A DNA stretch of 40,387 nt from Bacteroidales bacterium (GTDB lineage Bacteria > Bacteroidota > Bacteroidia > Bacteroidales > UBA7960). Below, one piece after another: positions 25,364 to 32,756 of the stretch (its first letter is position 1; the number at the start of each line of letters is the position of its first letter). The position numbers and the translations under genes are program-made. The notes beneath the pieces are model-generated. The model saw nothing but the letters and a program-made list of their open reading frames with translations, did no database searches and was not told the origin of the DNA. The stretch is taken from the NCBI GenBank assembly GCA_003559475.1, contig PWLF01000252.1, positions 1-40,387 of the forward strand, in the 5' to 3' direction.

Positions 25364-25417
25364 AGTCGGCAGTCGGCAGTACGCGAACTGCTGACTGCGG
25401 ACTGCCTACTGCTGACT
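25364..25417. repeat. Heptad-based inverted repeat (AGTCGGC / ACTGCYK)
   Basis: AGTCGGCAGTCGGCAGT (25364-25380) is complementary to ACTGCCTACTGCTGACT (25401-25417) at 15 of 17 positions. A further 'ACTGCTGACTGCGG' lies between them. It is built of 7-nt units and belongs to a repeat type common between Bacteroidota genes. Confidence 0.65.
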
Positions 25418-25470
25418 GACAAAGCCCGGGGGCAGTTTTATCTAGCTCTTGTGCTAAAATTTTTGATTAT

Positions 25471-25503
25471 AAAGCCAAAATTTTAATTAATTTTGGCTTT
25501 TCT
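25471..25503 (+). terminator. 12-bp stem terminator-like hairpin just before uvrA
   Basis: AAAGCCAAAATT-TTAATT-AATTTTGGCTTT is a perfect 12-bp stem with a 6-nt loop, followed by TCTTGTTT. No plus-strand gene precedes it, and uvrA starts 28 nt later. It could insulate uvrA from upstream transcription or be a leader hairpin. Confidence 0.55.
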
Positions 25504-25530
25504 TGTTTACCTTATATTAATGTTTATTAA

Positions 25531-28374
25531 ATGGATTTTATTGAGAATATTGAAAAATTAGATGCCCGAAAATACATAATTATTAAAGGTGCAAGGGTTC
25601 ATAATCTAAAAAATGTTGATGTAGCTGTTGAAAGAAATAAATTAGTTGTTATTACAGGTCTTTCAGGTTCAGGAAAATCATCCCTTGCTTTTGACACTCT
25701 GTATGCTGAAGGTCAAAGAAGATATGTAGAAAGCCTCAGCTCCTACGCAAGACAATTCTTAGGGCGAATGGATAAACCCGATGTAGATTATATAAAGGGG
25801 GTATCCCCGGCTATCGCTATTAATCAAAAAATAAATTCGCAAAATCCACGATCAACAGTCGGAACCTCAACTGAAATTTATGAATATCTTAAACTAATGT
25901 ATGCTAAAATCGGAAGAACATTCTCCCCTGTTTCCGGTAAAGAAGTCAAACGACACACTATCTCTAATGTAGTAGATTATATTACTAAACTTAAAACAGA
26001 TTCTATAGTTATAATATTTGCACCCTTGGAGATAAGAAATGGCAGAACACTTGAAAAGCAACTTAAAATTTTATTACAACAAGGTTTTGTAAGAGTTTTA
26101 ATCAATGATAAAATTTATCGCATAGAAGAAATTATTAAAGATGCACAAAAAATAACAATAAAGTCAACACCTGCTGTTGTAATAGACAGGGTCACTATTA
26201 GCAATCAACAAAACAGTGATACAAGTACCAGGATTGCCGATAGTGTTCAAACTGCATTTTTTGAAGGTGATGGGAGGTGTATTGTTGGTATTGAGAGTAA
26301 TGGTAAAAAGGAGACAGTTGATTTTTCTAATAAATTTGAACGTGATGGAATTAATTTTGAAAAACCATCTGCTAACTTTTTTGCTTTTAATAATCCTTAT
26401 GGCGCTTGCAAAACATGTGAAGGTTTTGGAAGCATCATCGGCATTGATGAAGACCTTGTTATACCAAATAAAAACTTGTCAATATATGATGGAGCTATAG
26501 CTTGTTGGAAAGGCGAAAAGATGAGCAAATGGAAGGATAAAGTAATTAATCAAGCATATAAATTTGATTTTCCAATACATAAGCCTTACAAAGAACTATC
26601 ACAAGAACAAATAGATACTCTCTGGAATGGAAATAGTTATTTTAAAGGGATAAATGATTTTTTTAAAAAGCTTGAAGAGAAATCCTATAAAATTCAAAAC
26701 AGGGTTATGCTTTCAAGGTATCGCGGAAAAACTGTTTGCCCTGATTGCAAAGGAACAAGGTTGAGGAAAGATGCAAGCTATGTTAAAGTTGCCGGAAAGT
26801 CAATTACAGAGCTTGTTTTGATGCCGGTTGATAAACTCAAAGATTTTTTTATCAATATCAAATTAGAAGAGCAGGATAAAAAAATTGCAGAAAGACTATT
26901 AACAGAAATAATCAATCGTCTTGTTTATCTTGATAATGTCGGACTTGGATATTTAACGCTTAACCGATTATCGGGAACATTGAGCGGCGGGGAATCACAA
27001 AGAATAAGCCTTGCTACATCGCTTGGCAGTAATCTAACCAACTCTTTATATATTTTAGATGAGCCAAGTATCGGCTTGCATCCGCGCGATATCCAAAAGC
27101 TAATAAAAGTTCTGACAAAATTGAGAGACCTTGGAAATACAGTTATCGTTGTTGAACACGAAGAAGAAATAGTAAACGCCGCCGACCAAATAATAGATAT
27201 AGGTCCTAATGCCGGCACAAACGGTGGAGAAATAATGTTTCAAGGATCATATAAAGAGCTTTTAAAAAATAATAAAAGCTATACTGCAAAATATTTGAAC
27301 AGGGAATTAAAAATTAATATCCCATCACAAAAAAGAAAATGGAAAGAGTTTATAGAACTTAAAGGCGTTAGGCATAATAATCTGAAAAATTTTGATATAA
27401 AGATACCCATTAACGTAATGGTAGCTGTAACCGGCGTTAGTGGCTCCGGCAAAACATCACTTATCAAAGATATTTTTTATCCTGCTTTGAAAAAAATACA
27501 TGGTGGTTATGCCGGCAAAACCGGAGCTTTTAGCAGTATAGAAGGAGACTATAATTCAATATCAGAGGTGCATATTGTTGATCAAAATCCGATTGGACGC
27601 TCTTCAAGATCTAATCCTGTTACATATTTAAAAGTTTATGATGAAATAAGAAAATTGTTTGCTAATCAACCCCTTTCAAAAACCCGCGGATATAAACCGG
27701 GATTTTTTTCCTTTAATATTGAAGGAGGTCGCTGCCCTGACTGCCAAGGAGAAGGAGAAGTTGAAATTGAAATGCAGTTTATGGCAAACATAAAATTAAT
27801 TTGTGAAACATGTAAAGGAAAAAGATTTAAAGATGAAGTGTTGGATGTGAATTTTAAAGGATTGAATATAAGCGATATTTTAGAACTTACAATTGATGAA
27901 GCTGTTGATTTCTATTCAAAATATATAAAAGAAGAAAGTTTAGCAAAAAAAATTATTGAAAAACTTCAGCCATTGCAGGATGTGGGTATGGGTTATATAA
28001 AAATGGGACAGTCTTCAAGCACATTTAGCGGAGGAGAAGCTCAACGTATTAAATTAGCCTATTTCCTATCCAAAGGTATATCTCAAAACAAATCACTTTT
28101 TATATTTGATGAGCCAACCACAGGTCTGCATTTCCATGATATTAAAAAGTTGCTTGATTCATTTGAGGCATTGATGGAAAACGGACACTCGCTAATTGTT
28201 ATTGAGCATAATCCGGAGGTTATTAAAACTTCTGACTGGATAATTGACCTGGGACCGGAAGGGGGCTTAAAAGGAGGAGAACTTGTCTTTGAAGGATTGC
28301 CTGATGATATTGTTAAATCAGAAAAATCTTATACAGGAAAATATTTAAAAAAGCATTTTAAAAACTATTTATAG
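25531..28374 (+). CDS. uvrA: Excinuclease ABC subunit A
   Basis: A 947-residue damage-recognition ATPase of nucleotide excision repair, which works as a dimer with UvrB. It has two ABC-type ATP sites. The first Walker A is 'GLSGSGKSSLAFDTL' near residue 43, and the second is 'GVSGSGKTSLIKDIF' near 635. The signature motifs are 'LSGGESQRISLA' near 487 and 'FSGGEAQRIKLA' near 831. Walker B sequences 'LYILDEPSIGLH' and 'LFIFDEPTTGLH' follow them. The zinc-binding Cys pairs are 'CKTCEGFG', 'CPDCKGTR', 'CPDCQGEG' and 'CETCKGKRF'. All motifs are intact and the length is typical. Bacteroidota often carry two UvrA paralogs; which one this is cannot be told from the window. The 5' side is the repeat island, and I could not find a convincing promoter. 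Confidence 0.97.
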   Translation: MDFIENIEKLDARKYIIIKGARVHNLKNVDVAVERNKLVVITGLSGSGKSSLAFDTLYAEGQRRYVESLSSYARQFLGRMDKPDVDYIKGVSPAIAINQKINSQNPRSTVGTSTEIYEYLKLMYAKIGRTFSPVSGKEVKRHTISNVVDYITKLKTDSIVIIFAPLEIRNGRTLEKQLKILLQQGFVRVLINDKIYRIEEIIKDAQKITIKSTPAVVIDRVTISNQQNSDTSTRIADSVQTAFFEGDGRCIVGIESNGKKETVDFSNKFERDGINFEKPSANFFAFNNPYGACKTCEGFGSIIGIDEDLVIPNKNLSIYDGAIACWKGEKMSKWKDKVINQAYKFDFPIHKPYKELSQEQIDTLWNGNSYFKGINDFFKKLEEKSYKIQNRVMLSRYRGKTVCPDCKGTRLRKDASYVKVAGKSITELVLMPVDKLKDFFINIKLEEQDKKIAERLLTEIINRLVYLDNVGLGYLTLNRLSGTLSGGESQRISLATSLGSNLTNSLYILDEPSIGLHPRDIQKLIKVLTKLRDLGNTVIVVEHEEEIVNAADQIIDIGPNAGTNGGEIMFQGSYKELLKNNKSYTAKYLNRELKINIPSQKRKWKEFIELKGVRHNNLKNFDIKIPINVMVAVTGVSGSGKTSLIKDIFYPALKKIHGGYAGKTGAFSSIEGDYNSISEVHIVDQNPIGRSSRSNPVTYLKVYDEIRKLFANQPLSKTRGYKPGFFSFNIEGGRCPDCQGEGEVEIEMQFMANIKLICETCKGKRFKDEVLDVNFKGLNISDILELTIDEAVDFYSKYIKEESLAKKIIEKLQPLQDVGMGYIKMGQSSSTFSGGEAQRIKLAYFLSKGISQNKSLFIFDEPTTGLHFHDIKKLLDSFEALMENGHSLIVIEHNPEVIKTSDWIIDLGPEGGLKGGELVFEGLPDDIVKSEKSYTGKYLKKHFKNYL

Positions 28375-28407
28375 ATTATTATTTTGCAGATTTAAATCAT
28401 ATAGTAA

Positions 28408-28437
28408 TTGCAAGATATTCAATTTTCTATAACTTTG
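28408..28437 (+). promoter_or_regulatory. dapD: Promoter of dapD
   Basis: TTG (28408-28410), a 19-nt spacer and TAACTTTG (28430-28437) fit the Bacteroidota consensus. It starts 34 nt after the uvrA stop and predicts a leader of about 35-40 nt. Confidence 0.65.
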
Positions 28438-28478
28438 TTGAAAATTAAGAGAAGTGTTTAATAAAAAAACTGTTATTT

Positions 28479-29294
28479 ATGAAAGAGATTGAAATTAGTG
28501 TAAATGAAGCCTGGAATAATACTGACTTGTTAAAAGAAAAAACCTATGTTGAAAAGATAAAAGAAGTCATTAGTCTTCTTGACCAAGGCAAATTGCGTGT
28601 TGCATCGCCTTCTTCTGATGGTTGGATAGTTAATGAGTGGGTTAAGAAAGCCGTTGTTATGTATTTTCGCATTGCAGAGATGCAGACCTTAAAAGAAGGA
28701 ATTTTTGAGTTTCATGATAAAATACCATTAAAAGGGAATTACTCTGAAAAGGGAGTTCGTGTTGTTCCTCACGCAATATCACGCTATGGTTCATATTTAG
28801 CAAAAGGAGTTATAATGATGCCTTCGTATGTTAACATTGGAGCTTACGTTGACAGTGGAACTATGGTAGATACCTGGGCAACTGTCGGGTCATGTGCTCA
28901 AATAGGCAAGAATGTTCATTTAAGTGGTGGAGTTGGTATAGGAGGTGTTCTTGAACCATTGCAAGCAGCACCGGTTATTATTGAAGATGGTTGTTTTGTC
29001 GGGTCGCGGTCAATAGTAGTAGAGGGGGCGAAAATTGGCAAAGAAGCAGTCTTAGGTGCTAATGTTGTTATCACAAAATCAACGAAAATTATAGATGTTA
29101 CTCAAAGTGAGCCTATATATTATAACGCCGAAGTTCCTCCGAGAAAAGTTGTAATCCCGGGCTCATATACAAAAAAGTTTGCTGCAGGTGAATTTCAAGT
29201 TCCTTGCGCACTTATTATCGGAGAAAGAAAAGAGTCAACCGACCTAAAAACCTCACTGAATGACGCATTAAGAGAATTTGGAGTGGCAGTATAA
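28479..29294 (+). CDS. dapD: 2,3,4,5-tetrahydropyridine-2,6-dicarboxylate N-succinyltransferase
   Basis: A 271-residue enzyme of the succinylase branch of lysine/meso-diaminopimelate synthesis, transferring succinyl from succinyl-CoA to tetrahydrodipicolinate. An N-terminal helical part ('AWNNTDLLKEK', 'RVASPSSDGWIVNEWVKKAV') is followed by a left-handed beta-helix of hexapeptide repeats ('GAYVDSGTMVDTWATVGSCA', 'IGKNVHLSGGVGIGGVLEP', 'IIEDGCFVGSRSIVVEGAKI'). The C-terminal cap is 'PGSYTKKFAAGEFQVPCALI'. Length equals the E. coli family (about 274). It supplies DAP for peptidoglycan and lysine. It is monocistronic by its own promoter and the promoter before the next gene. Confidence 0.96.
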   Translation: MKEIEISVNEAWNNTDLLKEKTYVEKIKEVISLLDQGKLRVASPSSDGWIVNEWVKKAVVMYFRIAEMQTLKEGIFEFHDKIPLKGNYSEKGVRVVPHAISRYGSYLAKGVIMMPSYVNIGAYVDSGTMVDTWATVGSCAQIGKNVHLSGGVGIGGVLEPLQAAPVIIEDGCFVGSRSIVVEGAKIGKEAVLGANVVITKSTKIIDVTQSEPIYYNAEVPPRKVVIPGSYTKKFAAGEFQVPCALIIGERKESTDLKTSLNDALREFGVAV

Positions 29295-29332
29295 AATATA
29301 TATTTGATTTTTGAAAGATTATATTCAAAAAT

Positions 29333-29359
29333 TTGCGAAATATCAATAAGTTATGTTTG
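29333..29359 (+). promoter_or_regulatory. Promoter candidate of the glycosyltransferase gene
   Basis: TTG (29333-29335), a 16-nt spacer and TATGTTTG (29352-29359). It predicts a leader of about 30 nt to ATG 29395. The spacer is slightly shorter than usual. Confidence 0.45.
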
Positions 29360-29394
29360 AATAAAACTGTTTTAAATTTCAGATTTAGTAAAAA

Positions 29395-30486
29395 ATGAAA
29401 ATTTTATTTATTCATACGATAGGAAAAAATAAATATGGCGGAGGGGAAAGATGGGTTGTAAATGCTGCGGCTGCTTTAAAAAACAGAGGGCACGAGGTTT
29501 TTGTAGGTAGCAAAAAAAACTCAAAAATACTTAAGGAAGCTTCTGAAAAAGGTGTTAATACAGTTAACTTCAATATACTTAGCGATTTAAGTATATATAT
29601 GGCTATCAAAATATCGCGATTTCTAAAAAAACACAAAATTGATGTTGTTATAAGCAAAAGACGAGATTTGGCTGTTTCAGGGATGGCTGCCAAATTGGGA
29701 ACACATCCTGTAGTTTTGGTAAGAAGCGGCTCACCACCGCAACGAAGTATAAAAAAGCACCTTTTTATTATTGAAAAATTTTCTGATGGAATTATTACTA
29801 ATACCAAAACCATTAAAGATTTTTACTACCTAAAAGGATTAAACAAAAAAATTGATATAAATGTCATTTATAATGGATTAAATATTAATGATTCTGTGAA
29901 GGCTAAAAATTTTAAAGAAGATTTTGGTGAGAAAAAAATTATACTTAGTGTTGGCAGATTATCAGCAGAAAAAGGCTATAATTATCTTCTGGAAGCAGCT
30001 TCGATATTAAAAGAAAAGAGAAATGACCTGATTTTTTATATTGTCGGAGATGGAAAGCTTAAAGAAAAACTTCTTTATCATGTTGATAAAAATAAGTTGA
30101 ATGACATTGTTTATTTTGCAGGATATAAAGAACCGATAACCCCACATTTAAAAGGATGTGATATTTTTGTGCTTCCATCATTGTATGAAGGTATGCCAAA
30201 TTCAGCTATGGAAGCTATGGCTTATGGGAAACCGGTTATTATGACTAAGGTAAATGGAGCAGAAGAACTGTCGGATAACGGCAAGCATGCTTTTTTGATA
30301 CCACCGAAAGACCACAATGCCATTGCAAATGCAATATTAAGTGTTTTAAATGACAAAGAAAAAAGTGAAAAAGTTGCAGAAGACGCAAAAAGTTTTGTGC
30401 GAAGTAAATTTACAATGAGTTGTATGACAGATAATTTAGAAAATTTAATCATAAATAAATATAACGCTAAGAAAAAAAATAAATAA
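29395..30486 (+). CDS. Family 4 glycosyltransferase
   Basis: A 363-residue GT-B-fold retaining glycosyltransferase (CAZy GT4 type). The N-terminal Rossmann domain begins 'LFIHTIGKNKYGGGERWVVN', with the glycine loop for the acceptor/donor. The donor-binding half starts at 'IILSVGRLSAEKGYNYLLEA' near residue 182. The nucleotide-sugar E-x7-E motif is 'LYEGMPNSAMEAMAYGKPVI', with the first Glu near 265. It has no signal peptide and is expected on the inner face of the membrane. The sugar cannot be predicted. The following small gene starts 10 nt later on the same strand and is probably co-transcribed; a ligase-like gene faces them from the other side, so a role in lipopolysaccharide or another surface glycan is likely. 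Confidence 0.9.
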   Translation: MKILFIHTIGKNKYGGGERWVVNAAAALKNRGHEVFVGSKKNSKILKEASEKGVNTVNFNILSDLSIYMAIKISRFLKKHKIDVVISKRRDLAVSGMAAKLGTHPVVLVRSGSPPQRSIKKHLFIIEKFSDGIITNTKTIKDFYYLKGLNKKIDINVIYNGLNINDSVKAKNFKEDFGEKKIILSVGRLSAEKGYNYLLEAASILKEKRNDLIFYIVGDGKLKEKLLYHVDKNKLNDIVYFAGYKEPITPHLKGCDIFVLPSLYEGMPNSAMEAMAYGKPVIMTKVNGAEELSDNGKHAFLIPPKDHNAIANAILSVLNDKEKSEKVAEDAKSFVRSKFTMSCMTDNLENLIINKYNAKKKNK

Positions 30487-30496
30487 TAATTTACAG

Positions 30497-30916
30497 ATGA
30501 TAATTACAGGCAAACATGTTCATGGTATAGGGGGAGCTAAAAGATCGGTCAAAAGACAAAAACAAAAATTTGCAAAACTTGGCTTGCTCGGGGCAGAAAG
30601 TTTTTATGATGGTACAATTAACCTGAATACCTTGCCAAAAAAGTATAAAGTAATTAACTATGATTATTTTTTTAAAGATGTAGTTCATCGTTTTTTTCCA
30701 ACAATAAAAAAAGAGAGTTTTGGATTTATAGAAATTATCGAACTTGAGCATTGTAATAAGAAGTATGATAATTGGGGATATATTTATTTTCCCCAAAAAA
30801 GTCCCCATATAGGGAAGCCGGGATTTTTTGAGTTAATTGGCAGGAAAATAGACTCCTTTAATTATAATGACAGCTTTAAGCTAACTATAAAAGATGGTTT
30901 GATAAAAGAGATTTAA
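30497..30916 (+). CDS. Small protein resembling archaeal CTP-dependent riboflavin kinase (DUF120/RibK-like)
   Basis: A 139-residue cytoplasmic protein with no signal peptide, probably co-transcribed with the GT4 gene 10 nt before it. From memory of the archaeal RibK family, the layout matches: a start 'IITGKHVHGIGGAKRSV' like RibK 'G.v.sGlGeg', a 'QKFAKLGLLGAESFYDGTIN' segment with the Thr-x-Asn pair (T40, N42) that binds the metal in RibK ('LGf.pYeGTLN'), then 'GYIYFPQKSPHIG' and a closing 'ELIGRKIDSFNYNDSFKLTI' like RibK 'p...H....EiIap..lr..l.l.dGD...I'. RibK makes FMN from riboflavin with CTP. Bacteria normally use the unrelated RibF, so a bacterial copy in a glycan locus would be unusual; it may have a different substrate. 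Similarity is by eye only. Confidence 0.55.
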   Translation: MIITGKHVHGIGGAKRSVKRQKQKFAKLGLLGAESFYDGTINLNTLPKKYKVINYDYFFKDVVHRFFPTIKKESFGFIEIIELEHCNKKYDNWGYIYFPQKSPHIGKPGFFELIGRKIDSFNYNDSFKLTIKDGLIKEI

Positions 30917-30918
30917 GA

Positions 30919-32541
30919 TTAATTTTTATTGATATTCTTTTCAGAAAAGTTCTTTTCTTTTTCAAGGCTTTTAGGATAAATAAAGCAGAAAAATAAGGTA
31001 AAGAATACAAATAAAGTTTGCCCATATTGTGCTTCTATAGGATTATTGCCTAACATATTAGCTGCAAATGCGACTAAAAACACATTAAATGCTAAGAATT
31101 TATATGCTTTACTTTTAATTATTGTATATGTGTATAAAGCAATAAACGCTATTAATCCTATTACTCCCAGTCGAATTAAATAAACCAGATATTGGTTATG
31201 AGGTTTTTTTTCGTATCCACGTAATCCGGATTGATTATTTTCAAGACCAAAAACAACGGCATTATAAATTTCCCCTGTACCCCATCCAATTATAGGTCTT
31301 TCTTGAAATGCATTAAAAGATCCCTTCCAGAGATCTACTCTTTGAGTTAATGTACTTGGCATAGGGTCATTGGTATTTCGATAATCATGAATTCCCGACA
31401 TAGTGTGATGTATCCTTGCCAATATCCCGGGCCAATTTTTATACAAATGATTAGTTATTCCATTTTCTATTGCAGAAATATCATCATCATTTAGCATATA
31501 AACATGCTCTTTATCCTTTTTTAATAATCCTTTAGATGACATGTATCTAAATAGAACATCTCTTAAATTAGTACCTGCATGAGTTTTACCAAAATACTTA
31601 AGTTCGCTCCTCTCCTCCCATGCTTTTTTTAGTTCTTCTTCTGCAATATTAATATATACCAGATTGCCATTCTCGCGAAGGGGGTTGCTTAAATCATGAA
31701 AATATGGAGTCCCTGCTTTGGTATATTTTTCTATTAAAAAAGCGTCTTCATCATTTTTATCATAATAAGTTATATTGTACATGTATATTATACCCCATAC
31801 TGAAATAATTGAAAATCCTACAAATAGTAGTCCTAAAACAGATTTTAAAACTATGCTTTTATTATATATAATTACATATACTGTTAAAAATGCCATTACA
31901 AAAAATAATGATATTAATCCTGATAACGATCTTAACATTAACAAAAATATTATCATCCATATTGACAAAAGAATAGATATAAAAAACCAATATTTTTTAT
32001 CAGATATTTGTTTGACAAGCCATGGCAAGAAAAATGCTGCCATTATCAACATAATACTAACATATAAATGAGAAGCAAAAAGGGTTAAATCTCGAAAACC
32101 AATATTAGTATAATACAATTGCAAGAAAAGACCAATAAAAGAAACTAGCAAAACACTGCCAATAAAGAAAAACAAAACCATTCTGCTTTTTTTGATGTCT
32201 AATGCCGGAGATGTGACAATAATAAGGGTTAAAGTTAAAATCGGCAGATTAGTTTTAAGTACAGAACTAACACCCATCGAAGGGTTTGAAGACCATGCCA
32301 ATCCTATAACTGAAAGAAAGAAAATTGATATAAAAGCAAGTGCAGCTTTATTATTAAAGAGAATACTAAATTTCTTCTTGAATTGACCTTCGGCTAACCA
32401 ATTTGCTCCTAAAAGTATCTGTGCTATACTTATACCCGTTCTTGAAGTAGGCATAGAAATTACCAGCAAACATAAGCCGATAAAATATATCCATAAATGA
32501 ATTGATTGTCTTGAAAAAAAAGATTCTTTTACCTTATCCAT
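30919..32541 (-). CDS. O-antigen ligase/polymerase-like membrane protein (Wzy_C family)
   Basis: A 540-residue polytopic protein with about ten to twelve hydrophobic segments. A large periplasmic loop (about residues 265-420) sits between the later segments, containing 'GKTHAGTNLRDVLFRYMSSK' and ending at the family motif 'RVDLWKGSFNAFQERPIIGW' plus 'GTGEIYNAV'. The sequence 'KKPHNQYLVYLIRLGVIGL' is the usual ligase hallmark with the conserved His. Members join O-antigen to lipid A-core (WaaL) or polymerise repeat units (Wzy); motif reading cannot tell which. The loop is longer than in most family members. It is convergent with the RibK-like gene (stop codons 2 nt apart) and, with it and the GT4 gene, suggests a surface-glycan locus. 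Confidence 0.85.
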   Translation of the reverse strand: MDKVKESFFSRQSIHLWIYFIGLCLLVISMPTSRTGISIAQILLGANWLAEGQFKKKFSILFNNKAALAFISIFFLSVIGLAWSSNPSMGVSSVLKTNLPILTLTLIIVTSPALDIKKSRMVLFFFIGSVLLVSFIGLFLQLYYTNIGFRDLTLFASHLYVSIMLIMAAFFLPWLVKQISDKKYWFFISILLSIWMIIFLLMLRSLSGLISLFFVMAFLTVYVIIYNKSIVLKSVLGLLFVGFSIISVWGIIYMYNITYYDKNDEDAFLIEKYTKAGTPYFHDLSNPLRENGNLVYINIAEEELKKAWEERSELKYFGKTHAGTNLRDVLFRYMSSKGLLKKDKEHVYMLNDDDISAIENGITNHLYKNWPGILARIHHTMSGIHDYRNTNDPMPSTLTQRVDLWKGSFNAFQERPIIGWGTGEIYNAVVFGLENNQSGLRGYEKKPHNQYLVYLIRLGVIGLIAFIALYTYTIIKSKAYKFLAFNVFLVAFAANMLGNNPIEAQYGQTLFVFFTLFFCFIYPKSLEKEKNFSEKNINKN

Positions 32542-32562
32542 TCTTTTTAATTACTTGAACTG

Positions 32563-32570
32563 CAAAGATA
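32563..32570 (-). promoter_or_regulatory. -7 element for the ligase-like gene
   Basis: TATCTTTG (minus strand), 21 nt before the ATG at 32541. A second identical -7 sequence lies at 32661-32668, farther upstream. Neither has a TTG at the right distance, so the evidence is partial. Confidence 0.4.
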
Positions 32571-32708
32571 TGACATTAATTTTAAAAAAAAATATTTTTT
32601 TTGATTTTATACATAGCAACATTTTTCTCTAACCTACCCCAAATTAGTCATTAGAAATGTCAAAGATACAACCATTTATATTTTCAGATATATTAAAAAT
32701 ATAAAATA

Positions 32709-32736
32709 AGGAAGTCGACTTTAGAACTAACTTCCT
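32709..32736 (-). terminator. Terminator of the 32757-34364 gene
   Basis: On the minus strand AGGAAGT pairs with ACTTCCT (7 bp, 14-nt loop) and is followed by a T-rich stretch ('tattttatattttt'). It lies 20 nt after the stop codon of the gene. Confidence 0.55.
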
Positions 32737-32756
32737 AAATAAAATAGTATTTTAAA

